Assembly: GCA_903827075.1 (NCBI GenBank)
Contig: CAIKGX010000217.1
Span: 1 to 5,942, forward strand
DNA length: 5,942 nucleotides
Source of the DNA: an uncultured beta proteobacterium
GTDB lineage: Bacteria > Pseudomonadota > Gammaproteobacteria > Burkholderiales > Burkholderiaceae
Direction: 5' to 3'
Shown: positions 1-5,942 of the stretch, piece after piece
Numbering within the stretch: the first letter of the stretch is position 1
How the letters are laid out: the number at the start of each line of letters is the position of its first letter
Program-made: the position numbers and the translations under genes
Notes under the pieces: model-generated
What the model saw: only the letters and a program-made list of their open reading frames with translations
What the model was told of the DNA's origin: nothing
The model's database searches: none

Positions 1-1433
1 GGAAAATGGGTGGCGTTCACTTGAATGATATTGCCTTTGGCATCCACTTCAAAGCCAGTGCATTCAATCACAAAGCCATGACGTAAACGTACGCGCCCAC
101 CAACTTGATCGCCAATGGGTGGATAGAGTCTGAAGAAGCCTTTAACGGGCTCCCCCATAAAATCATCCGCTTCAATCCATAACTCGCGTGTGAAATGAAA
201 TTCTCGATTGCCCAATTCCGGATGGTGTGGATGGCGTGGTGCTGAGCAAAGTTCACTGGCAGCAGCATCAAAGTTTTCAATGACGAGCTTGAGTGGTTTG
301 AGAACTGCAGTTGCCCTTGGTGCTCTGGCCTCAAGATCGTCACGGAGGGCTTGCTCCAAGGTGCTCATATCAATCCAGCTATCCGCTTTAGATACGCCAA
401 TACGCTCACAGAAAAGGCGAATACTTTCAGGGGTATAACCCCTGCGACGTATACCCACTATGGTTGGCATGCGGGGATCATCCCATCCAGAAACCTGTTT
501 TTCTTCCACCAATTGTAATAGCTTGCGCTTGCTAGTGATGGTGTAGGTGAGGTTTAAGCGTGCGAATTCATATTGGTGTGGCAGGGGGCCCTTAAATACA
601 CCCACCTCTTTTAATGAATGAACAATCCAGTCATACAGCGGGCGATTATTTTCAAACTCAAGCGTGCAGATAGAGTGAGATACATTTTCTAAAGCATCTG
701 AAATGCAGTGCGTGAAATCATACAAAGGATAGATGCACCACTTACTGCCAGTGCGATGATGATCGGTATGACGAATACGATAGACCACCGGATCACGCAT
801 CACGATATTGGGGTGTGCCATATCGATTTTTAAACGGAGAACGTGCTCTCCATCTTGGTATTTGCCATCGCGCATCGCACGAAATAGCACGAGATTTTCC
901 TCGGCAGATCGTTCGCGATAAGGGCTGTTTTTTCCAGCCTGACCAAAGTTGCCGCGATGGGTGTGAATATCTTCAGCACTTTGACTATCCACATAGGCTT
1001 TGCCATTCTGAATTAGGATCTCTGCGAATGCATAGAGTTGATCAAAGTAGTCGCTAGCGTGATAAAGATGAGTGCCCCAATCAAAGCCAAGCCATTTGAC
1101 GGCATTCAAAATGCTATCGGCGTATTCCACATCCTCTTTCACTGGATTGGTATCGTCCAAGCGCATATTGCAACGTGCGCCTCCGTCTAACTTGTTGTAG
1201 TCAGCGGCTAGGCCAAAGTTAAGGCAAATACTCTTGGCGTGACCAATATGCAGATAGCCATTTGGTTCTGGTGGAAAGCGGGTAATGATCGCTGGAATTG
1301 CTTGTCCGCTGAGGTTTTTGCGTTGTTGGTAGGCCCCACTAGCTAAGTCATGGTCGATGATCTGGCGCAAGAAGTTAGAGGTTTCTGCAACTACGCTGGA
1401 GGAATTTTTGGAGGGTTTGCTATCTTGGGACAT
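1..1433 (-). CDS. glnS: Glutaminyl-tRNA synthetase, C-terminus cut by window edge
   Basis: Cytoplasmic class I synthetase that attaches glutamine to tRNA-Gln using ATP. I translated the minus strand from the ATG at 1433; it stays open for 477 codons to the window edge. E. coli GlnRS has 554 residues, so only the end of the anticodon-binding beta-barrel region should be missing. After an N-terminal tail rich in Ser, Asn and Lys comes NFLRQIIDHDLASG (20-33), which matches the usual GlnRS start. The class I HIGH signature lies at 62-65 within PPEPNGYLHIGHAKS, followed by the LDDTNPVKEDVEYA block. The KMSKS-type loop reads ITSKRKL (299-305), with Thr300 where E. coli has Met. No other Met precedes the conserved block, which fixes the start. 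There is no convincing Shine-Dalgarno. The gene lies downstream of tctA on the same strand but behind a terminator, so it probably has its own promoter. Confidence 0.96.
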   Translation of the reverse strand, partial: MSQDSKPSKNSSSVVAETSNFLRQIIDHDLASGAYQQRKNLSGQAIPAIITRFPPEPNGYLHIGHAKSICLNFGLAADYNKLDGGARCNMRLDDTNPVKEDVEYADSILNAVKWLGFDWGTHLYHASDYFDQLYAFAEILIQNGKAYVDSQSAEDIHTHRGNFGQAGKNSPYRERSAEENLVLFRAMRDGKYQDGEHVLRLKIDMAHPNIVMRDPVVYRIRHTDHHRTGSKWCIYPLYDFTHCISDALENVSHSICTLEFENNRPLYDWIVHSLKEVGVFKGPLPHQYEFARLNLTYTITSKRKLLQLVEEKQVSGWDDPRMPTIVGIRRRGYTPESIRLFCERIGVSKADSWIDMSTLEQALRDDLEARAPRATAVLKPLKLVIENFDAAASELCSAPRHPHHPELGNREFHFTRELWIEADDFMGEPVKGFFRLYPPIGDQVGGRVRLRHGFVIECTGFEVDAKGNIIQVNATHF

Positions 1434-1439
1434 TTCGTC

Positions 1440-1445
1440 ATTGTA
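1440..1445 (-). promoter_or_regulatory. Candidate -10 element for glnS, possibly leaderless
   Basis: On the minus strand the hexamer TACAAT (5 of 6 to TATAAT) is followed by GACGAA and then the glnS ATG. With the usual spacing, transcription would start at or within a base or two of the A of ATG. No good -35 is visible: at 17-18 bp upstream the bases are TCTTTA or TTCTTT, which overlap the T-tract of the upstream terminator. Only about 30 bases separate that T-tract from the ATG, so there is little room for any other promoter downstream of the hairpin. The match is based on sequence alone and the weak -35 keeps confidence low. Confidence 0.35.
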
Positions 1446-1463
1446 GAGAAAAGCTTGCCCCCT

Positions 1464-1498
1464 AAAGAAAAAGCCCGCAAATTGCTGCGGGCTTTTTT
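1464..1498 (-). terminator. Rho-independent terminator after tctA (symmetrical)
   Basis: A perfect 9-bp stem pairs AAGCCCGCA (1471-1479) with TGCGGGCTT (1486-1494) around the 6-base loop AATTGC. Flanking A and T bases can extend the stem by about three pairs. On the minus strand the stem is followed by a T-rich tract (TTTTTCTTT, 1472-1464), about 20 bases after the tctA stop codon, so it fits as the end of the tctBA transcript. On the plus strand it is followed by TTTTTT (1493-1498), so it could also stop transcription entering from the glnS side. It separates tctBA from glnS even though both lie on the same strand. Confidence 0.9.
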
Positions 1499-1516
1499 CT
1501 TGAAGGCGATCGAGGG

Positions 1517-3022
1517 TCAATCCTCTTCAGCGAAAGCCTCTTCACGGGTTTTCTTAACCGCGGGCAAGGCTACGATCACGACCAAAAGGGCTGCCGCAAT
1601 GAGTAGACCTAAGGATAGCGGACGAGTGATAAAGGTAGTGAAGTCGCCGCGGGACAGAAGCAAAGCGCGGCGGAAGTTCTCTTCCATCATGGGCCCGAGT
1701 ACGAAACCTAGGAGCAATGGAGGAGGTTCGCAACCCAATTTAAAGAATATATACCCAATAATGCCAAAGGCCGCAGTCACATAAACGTCAAATACCGTAT
1801 TGTTCACGGTGTAGACGCCGATACAGCAGAACACCAAAATAGCTGGATAGAGGAAGCGATAAGGGATCTTCAAGAGTTTTACCCAGATACCGATGAGGGG
1901 TAAGTTCAAGAGAATCAACATTACGTTACCAATCCACATGGAGGCGATCAGACCCCAGAACAGCGCTGGGTTACTGGTCATTACTTGTGGGCCTGGTTGA
2001 ATATTGTGAATGGTCATTGCACCTACCATCAAGGCCATGACCGCATTGGGTGGAATACCTAATGTGAGCAAAGGAATGAATGAGGTTTGAGCTGCAGCAT
2101 TATTGGCAGCTTCAGGACCCGCTACACCCTCAATCGCACCCTTACCGAATTCATGACTGTATTTGGAGGATTTCTTTTCAACAGAGTAGGCACCAAATGC
2201 AGCCAATGCAGCGCCACCACCTGGCAAGATACCTAAGACGGAACCGATAGTAGTTCCACGCAGAATGGAAGGAATCATCCGCTTCACATCTTCTTTCGTT
2301 GGCATCATGGTGGTCATCTTGTTCAAGAAGCCCTCATCCTCACCTTTTTTCTCAAGGTTACCCATGATTTCTGCGAAACCGAATACGCCCATTGCTACAG
2401 CAACAAATCCAATACCGTCACTTAACTCTGGAATATCAAATGCATAACGAGAGACGCCAGAATTTACGTCGGTACCAATTAAGCCCATCAACAGACCAAG
2501 AATGATCATGCCAATTGCTTTGATTAAAGAGCCGGATGCCAACACAACGGCACCAATTAACCCTAATACCATTAGGGAGAAGTATTCAGCAGGGCCGAAC
2601 TTAAACGCTAACTGCGAGAGGGGGGCGGCAAACGCAGCCAAAACCAGGGTTGCAACGCAACCTGCAAAGAAAGAGCCCATACCTGCGGTAAACAGGGCAA
2701 CACCGGCTCGACCATTTCTAGCCATTTGGTAACCATCGATCGCGGTCACTACCGAGGACGTTTCTCCTGGAATGTTGAGCAAAATCGCAGTGGTTGAGCC
2801 GCCGTATTGTGAGCCGTAGTAAATACCAGCCAACATAATCAAAGCAGCAATTGGAGGCAAGGCGTAGGTGGCTGGCAATAACATCGCAATGGTTGCGATT
2901 GGCCCAAGTCCAGGCAAAACTCCAATCAAGGTCCCCAAAACGCAACCAATTAAGCAATACAGGAGGTTTTGTAAGGTGAAGGCAGTCTCGAAACCGAGGG
3001 ATAAATTAGCAAATAAGTCCAT
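1517..3022 (-). CDS. tctA: Tripartite tricarboxylate transporter, large membrane subunit TctA
   Basis: Large integral inner-membrane subunit (501 aa, the usual TctA length) of a TTT-family secondary transporter; in Salmonella TctCBA the substrate is citrate or another tricarboxylate, and import is ion-driven. The protein is hydrophobic throughout, with roughly 10-12 candidate membrane segments. Family signatures seen are GVLPGLGP (34-41), YGSQYGGSTTAILLNIPGE (69-87), GILPGGGA (264-271), EGVAGPEAANNAAAQTSF (298-315) and LTLGIPPN (319-326). The two G-x-L-P-G-x-G loops suggest an internal pseudo-repeat. The C-terminus is a charged cytoplasmic-type tail (KKTREEAFAEED). The ATG at 3022 has a weak GAGAG about 7 bases upstream. 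The start lies 18 bases after the tctB stop, so the two genes are surely one operon. Family assignment is strong. The substrate cannot be read from TctA, because specificity rests largely on the absent binding protein. Confidence 0.96.
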   Translation of the reverse strand: MDLFANLSLGFETAFTLQNLLYCLIGCVLGTLIGVLPGLGPIATIAMLLPATYALPPIAALIMLAGIYYGSQYGGSTTAILLNIPGETSSVVTAIDGYQMARNGRAGVALFTAGMGSFFAGCVATLVLAAFAAPLSQLAFKFGPAEYFSLMVLGLIGAVVLASGSLIKAIGMIILGLLMGLIGTDVNSGVSRYAFDIPELSDGIGFVAVAMGVFGFAEIMGNLEKKGEDEGFLNKMTTMMPTKEDVKRMIPSILRGTTIGSVLGILPGGGAALAAFGAYSVEKKSSKYSHEFGKGAIEGVAGPEAANNAAAQTSFIPLLTLGIPPNAVMALMVGAMTIHNIQPGPQVMTSNPALFWGLIASMWIGNVMLILLNLPLIGIWVKLLKIPYRFLYPAILVFCCIGVYTVNNTVFDVYVTAAFGIIGYIFFKLGCEPPPLLLGFVLGPMMEENFRRALLLSRGDFTTFITRPLSLGLLIAAALLVVIVALPAVKKTREEAFAEED

Positions 3023-3040
3023 TTTTATTCTCTCGGTTGC

Positions 3041-3502
3041 TTATTGTTGTAGGAATACTGGCAGGAGTGGGAATTGAAGCTTGAGACCCAATACAAAGAC
3101 AGAATAAGTAAAAGTAACTAAGAAAGCAGCGTTGATTGCCGTTCCCTTCCAGGTAAATTCTTTGCTAGCGCTAGCAGCCACAAACACCAAAACGATTACG
3201 GCAATTAAGAATCCCATTTTGGGAAGCAGTAGGCCATATAAGACTACGGCACCAGTAATCTGGGCCATAATTTTCCAATTAAATTTAGGAATTGACTCAA
3301 TTGCCGCTTTTGCACCCATGGACTTAATTAGTATGAAAAGCCCCAAAAGGGTCATCAAAATACCCAAATAGAAAGGGAAATAGCCTGGGCCCATTTTGGC
3401 GGCAGTGCCCATTGGGTATTGGGTGGCAATGATGGTGAAGAAGAGTCCAATCATCATATACATGATCCCGGCCCCAAAATCCCGTTGGTTGCGAATTTTC
3501 AA
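3041..3502 (-). CDS. tctB: Tripartite tricarboxylate transporter, small membrane subunit TctB
   Basis: Small membrane subunit (153 aa) that partners TctA in TTT transporters; its exact role in transport is poorly defined in the family. The sequence begins with the typical KIRNQRDFGAGIMYMMIGL and carries the conserved TctB stretch MGTAAKMGPGYFPFYLG (31-47) after the first membrane segment. Hydrophobic segments lie at about 11-28, 43-62, 79-93, 96-113 and 122-140, giving four or five helices. The chosen start is a TTG codon (3502-3500). It is supported by AGGAG six bases upstream and by the match of the resulting N-terminus to the family; the next Met is residue 14, inside the first helix, which would be too late. 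The gene is first in the tctB-tctA operon and diverges from alaS. The usual tctC, for the periplasmic solute-binding protein, is not upstream. Confidence 0.93.
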   Translation of the reverse strand: MKIRNQRDFGAGIMYMMIGLFFTIIATQYPMGTAAKMGPGYFPFYLGILMTLLGLFILIKSMGAKAAIESIPKFNWKIMAQITGAVVLYGLLLPKMGFLIAVIVLVFVAASASKEFTWKGTAINAAFLVTFTYSVFVLGLKLQFPLLPVFLQQ

Positions 3503-3508
3503 GTTGTG

Positions 3509-3513
3509 CTCCT
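3509..3513 (-). promoter_or_regulatory. Ribosome binding site deciding the TTG start of tctB
   Basis: On the minus strand AGGAG is followed by the six bases CACAAC and then TTG. This is the only clear, well-spaced Shine-Dalgarno at any gene start in the window. It supports the non-ATG start of tctB over the internal Met codons. Confidence 0.8.
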
Positions 3514-3521
3514 AGTTTATC

Positions 3522-3533
3522 GGCATGTATGCC
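3522..3533. repeat. Short inverted repeat in the tctB leader, possible operator
   Basis: GGCAT and ATGCC form perfect 5-bp arms separated by two bases (GT on the plus strand). Just outside each arm is one mismatched position, then one further matching pair. The repeat lies about 9 bases upstream of the tctB AGGAG, in the 125-bp region between tctB and alaS, next to an AT-rich stretch (about 3534-3550). Its position and symmetry would suit a dimeric regulator of the transporter operon. A 12-bp palindrome can also occur by chance, and no regulator gene lies in the window. No convincing tctB promoter could be picked out; a TACAAT hexamer on the minus strand (3562-3557) lacks a good -35. Confidence 0.3.
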
Positions 3534-3591
3534 AATTTATTTATTAATGTTAGGGGATTGTAATTCAGGATATGGGCACATTGCCTAGGGT

Positions 3592-3620
3592 TTGCCCTTG
3601 ACAAGTGCCAATGCGATAAT
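3592..3620 (+). promoter_or_regulatory. Candidate alaS promoter with -10 close to the ATG
   Basis: TTGCCC (3592-3597, 4 of 6 to TTGACA) and GATAAT (3615-3620, 5 of 6 to TATAAT) are separated by exactly 17 bases. The -10 ends seven bases before the alaS ATG at 3628, so the predicted start point is 3627 or 3628, giving a leaderless or one-base-leader mRNA. A perfect TTGACA lies at 3598-3603. Its 17-bp partner would be TATCGA (3621-3626), a poor -10 that would start transcription inside the gene, so I prefer the first pair. Confidence 0.45.
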
Positions 3621-3627
3621 TATCGAC

Positions 3628-5942
3628 ATGAAAGTTTCCCAAATACGCCAGGCTTACCTGGATTTCTTTGCCGCTAAAGGCCACCAAATCGTCCCTTCCA
3701 GCCCAGTTGTGCCTGGAGATGACCCTACCTTGCTATTTACTAATGCGGGGATGAATCAATTTAAGGATGTATTTCTAGGCTTTGATAAGCGCCCGTATAA
3801 CCGTGCTACCACTGCACAAAAGTGTATTCGGGCAGGCGGCAAACATAATGACTTAGATAACGTGGGCTACACCGCGCGTCACCATACCTTCTTTGAAATG
3901 TTGGGCAATTTCTCATTTGGAGATTACTTTAAGAAAGATGCCATTCAATTTGCTTGGGATTTATTAACGCAAGTTTTTGAGTTACCCAAAGAGAGACTTT
4001 TGGTAACGGTGTACGCTGAAGATGACGAAGCATACGAGATTTGGAATAAGCAAATTGGCATTCCTGCTGATCGCATTATTCGGATTGGGGATAACAAAGG
4101 TGCGCGTTACGCTTCTGATAATTTCTGGATGATGGGAGACACAGGTCCTTGTGGCCCTTGTACAGAAATTTTTTATGATCACGGTGACCATATTCCAGGT
4201 GGCCCTCCAGGCAGTCCCAATGAAGATGGGGATCGTTTCATTGAGATTTGGAATAACGTCTTCATGCAATTTAATCGCGATGAAGCGGGTAATATGCATC
4301 CCTTGCCTAAGCCTAGCGTGGATACTGGCATGGGTTTAGAGCGCATCGCCGCGGTCTTGCAACATGTTCACTCCAATTATGAAATTGATCTCTTTGTAAA
4401 TCTTCTCAAGGCAGCGAAAGCAGCCGTGGATGATGCAGGTGGTGAGAATTGTGATGCAGCAAGCCCCTCCTTAAAGGTGATTGCTGATCATATTCGTGCA
4501 TGTAGCTTTATTGTGGTTGATGGAGTGATACCGGGCAATGCTGGGCGCGGTTATGTTCTGCGCCGAATTGCGCGTCGCGCGATACGTCATGGTTATAAAT
4601 TAGGTGCGCGTAAACCATTCTTCTATCAGTTGGTTCCCGCTTTAGTAAAAGAGATGGGCGACGCCTATCCTGAATTGCGTGCAGCCCAAGATAAAGTTAG
4701 CGAAGTGCTAAAGCAAGAAGAAGAGCGTTTCTTCCAAACCATTGCTAACGGTATGGAGATTCTTGAGGGTGCCTTAGCTGGTGGCGCCAAAACGGTAGAT
4801 GGCGAAACTGCATTCCGCTTGCACGACACTTTTGGTTTTCCCTTGGATTTAACTGCCGACGTTTGCCGAGAGCGTGACGTAACAGTCGATGCCGAAGGTT
4901 TTGAAATCGCTATGCAAAAGCAGCGTGACCAAGCCAGAGCAGCTGGAAAATTTAAAGTGGCACAAGGCTTGGAATATTCAGGTAAACCCACTCAGTTTCA
5001 TGGTTATGACGCCTTAAAGCTTGACGGCGCCAAGGTGACTGCCCTATATGTCGAGGGTTCAGCAGTGCCCTCAATCAAGGCGGGCGATGCTGCGGTAGTT
5101 GTCTTAGACAACACCCCTTTTTATGCTGAATCTGGTGGTCAGGTCGGAGATAAAGGCGAGCTTCGTAATGAAATCAGTCGCTTTACCGTAGAGGATACTT
5201 TCAAGATTCAAGCAGATGTGTTTGGTCACCAAGGTGAGCTGCAGGAAGGTGAGATCAAGGTAGGTGATACGCTCAATGCTTTGGTGGATGTTCAACTAAG
5301 AACCGACATCATGCGTAACCATAGTGCTACCCATATTCTGCACAAAGCCTTGCGTGAAGTGCTGGGCGACCATGTACAACAAAAAGGCTCCTTGGTTGAT
5401 GCCAGCAAAACCCGTTTTGACTTTACCCACAATGCACCCATGACTGCAGCACAGATTCGTCGCATTGAAGATATCGTCAATGCAGAGATTCTGATTAATA
5501 CGGCCACTTCTGGGAAGGTAATGCCATTAGATGATGCGCAGAAGACGGGCGCCATGATGCTCTTTGGTGAGAAATATGGTGATGAAGTACGTGTCTTAGA
5601 AATCGGAAGTTCTAAAGAGTTATGTGGTGGAACTCACGTTTCACGTACTGGGGATATTGGTAGTTTGAAGATTGTTTCTGAGGGTGGCGTAGCAGCGGGC
5701 ATTCGTCGTGTTGAGGCAGTAACTGGTCACAATGCACTCTATTTCCTCCAAGATTTAGAAGACAAGTTGAATGAAGCTGCCAGTATTTTAAAAACGCATC
5801 CTGGTGATTTAGTGAATCGTGTGGCCCAACTGCAAGAAAGTTTACGCTTGGCTGAACGAGAATTGGATAAGGTCAACTCTAAACTGGCAGCAAGCCAAGG
5901 TGATGAATTGGCCACCCAGGCAATCGACGTCAATGGTATGAA
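3628..5942 (+). CDS. alaS: Alanyl-tRNA synthetase, C-terminus cut by window edge
   Basis: Cytoplasmic class II synthetase that charges tRNA-Ala and clears mischarged Ser/Gly-tRNA-Ala. The frame is open from the ATG at 3628 for 771 codons to the window edge; E. coli AlaRS has 876, so only the distal C-Ala domain is missing. The aminoacylation core shows DPTLLFTNAGMNQFKDVFLG (32-51), the motif 2 region RHHTFFEMLGNFSFGDYF (84-101) and motif 3 GMGLERIAAV (234-243). The editing domain keeps its zinc ligands: HSATH (565-569) and CGGTH (666-670). After about residue 705 the sequence becomes a charged, heptad-like helix (ELDKVNSKLAAS), the start of the linker to C-Ala. The start matches the family N-terminus (IRQAYLDFFAAKGH). 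No Shine-Dalgarno precedes this ATG. An in-frame TTG at 3598, with AGGG seven bases upstream, could add ten residues but seems less likely. It is divergent from tctBA. Confidence 0.97.
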   Translation, partial: MKVSQIRQAYLDFFAAKGHQIVPSSPVVPGDDPTLLFTNAGMNQFKDVFLGFDKRPYNRATTAQKCIRAGGKHNDLDNVGYTARHHTFFEMLGNFSFGDYFKKDAIQFAWDLLTQVFELPKERLLVTVYAEDDEAYEIWNKQIGIPADRIIRIGDNKGARYASDNFWMMGDTGPCGPCTEIFYDHGDHIPGGPPGSPNEDGDRFIEIWNNVFMQFNRDEAGNMHPLPKPSVDTGMGLERIAAVLQHVHSNYEIDLFVNLLKAAKAAVDDAGGENCDAASPSLKVIADHIRACSFIVVDGVIPGNAGRGYVLRRIARRAIRHGYKLGARKPFFYQLVPALVKEMGDAYPELRAAQDKVSEVLKQEEERFFQTIANGMEILEGALAGGAKTVDGETAFRLHDTFGFPLDLTADVCRERDVTVDAEGFEIAMQKQRDQARAAGKFKVAQGLEYSGKPTQFHGYDALKLDGAKVTALYVEGSAVPSIKAGDAAVVVLDNTPFYAESGGQVGDKGELRNEISRFTVEDTFKIQADVFGHQGELQEGEIKVGDTLNALVDVQLRTDIMRNHSATHILHKALREVLGDHVQQKGSLVDASKTRFDFTHNAPMTAAQIRRIEDIVNAEILINTATSGKVMPLDDAQKTGAMMLFGEKYGDEVRVLEIGSSKELCGGTHVSRTGDIGSLKIVSEGGVAAGIRRVEAVTGHNALYFLQDLEDKLNEAASILKTHPGDLVNRVAQLQESLRLAERELDKVNSKLAASQGDELATQAIDVNGM

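Noticed and set aside
1350..1784. Plus-strand ORF of 144 codons across the terminator and the 3' end of tctA
   Set aside because: It runs antisense to two well-supported genes and through a hairpin terminator. Its product is a basic, low-complexity sequence with no recognisable domain, as expected of a shadow frame.
3164..3175. Perfect 12-bp palindrome GCTAGCGCTAGC inside tctB
   Set aside because: It is explained by two repeated Ala-Ser codon pairs (GCT AGC GCT AGC). Its position inside the coding sequence makes a regulatory role unlikely.
3598..3603. Perfect TTGACA hexamer upstream of alaS as the -35 element
   Set aside because: The -10 at the proper 17-bp spacing would be TATCGA, a poor match that places the start point inside alaS. 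GATAAT is only 11 bp away from TTGACA, which is too short.
3982..4299. Minus-strand ORF of 105 codons inside the AlaRS catalytic core
   Set aside because: It is fully antisense to the class II catalytic region and its translation resembles no known protein family.
4665..4991. Minus-strand ORF of 108 codons inside alaS
   Set aside because: It is a shadow of the conserved alaS frame. Its Ser/Lys-rich composition reflects complementary codons rather than selection.
5292..5555. Minus-strand ORF opposite the AlaRS editing domain
   Set aside because: It overlaps the conserved HSATH region of alaS. The translation is rich in Ser, Arg and Cys with no family resemblance, and there is no sign of a start signal.
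1..5942. A hidden novel system such as a defence, mobile or biosynthetic locus
   Set aside because: Nearly all bases are accounted for by four well-known housekeeping or transport genes in intact frames. The two gaps are 83 and 125 bp and contain only transcription and translation signals.

Overview
This window looks like ordinary chromosome from a proteobacterium of moderate GC content. The GlnRS and AlaRS sequences and the TctB/TctA pair resemble those of Burkholderiales. The modest GC would suit a small-genome freshwater lineage such as Polynucleobacter, but that placement is inference from family resemblance, not a search.

Layout, left to right: (1) the 5' 477 codons of glnS (glutaminyl-tRNA synthetase) on the minus strand, with the C-terminus beyond base 1; (2) a short gap holding a strong hairpin terminator, active in principle on both strands; (3) tctA and tctB on the minus strand, in the transcription order tctB-tctA, encoding the two membrane subunits of a tripartite tricarboxylate (TTT) transporter; (4) a 125-bp divergent intergenic region; (5) the first 771 codons of alaS (alanyl-tRNA synthetase) on the plus strand, running off the right end. 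There is no gene-free stretch longer than about 130 bases. No tRNA, rRNA, mobile element, CRISPR array or attachment site was seen.

The two synthetases charge tRNA-Gln and tRNA-Ala in the cytoplasm. TctA and TctB would form the inner-membrane part of a secondary carboxylate importer fed by a periplasmic TctC-type binding protein, which is not encoded next to them here. The synthetases and the transporter have no obvious functional link.

The most interesting signal is at the 5' ends of the synthetase genes. Both lack a clear Shine-Dalgarno sequence and both have a good -10-like hexamer 6-7 bases before the ATG, which would give leaderless or nearly leaderless mRNAs. By contrast, tctB starts with TTG behind a clear AGGAG. 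No novel defence, mobile or biosynthetic system is apparent.
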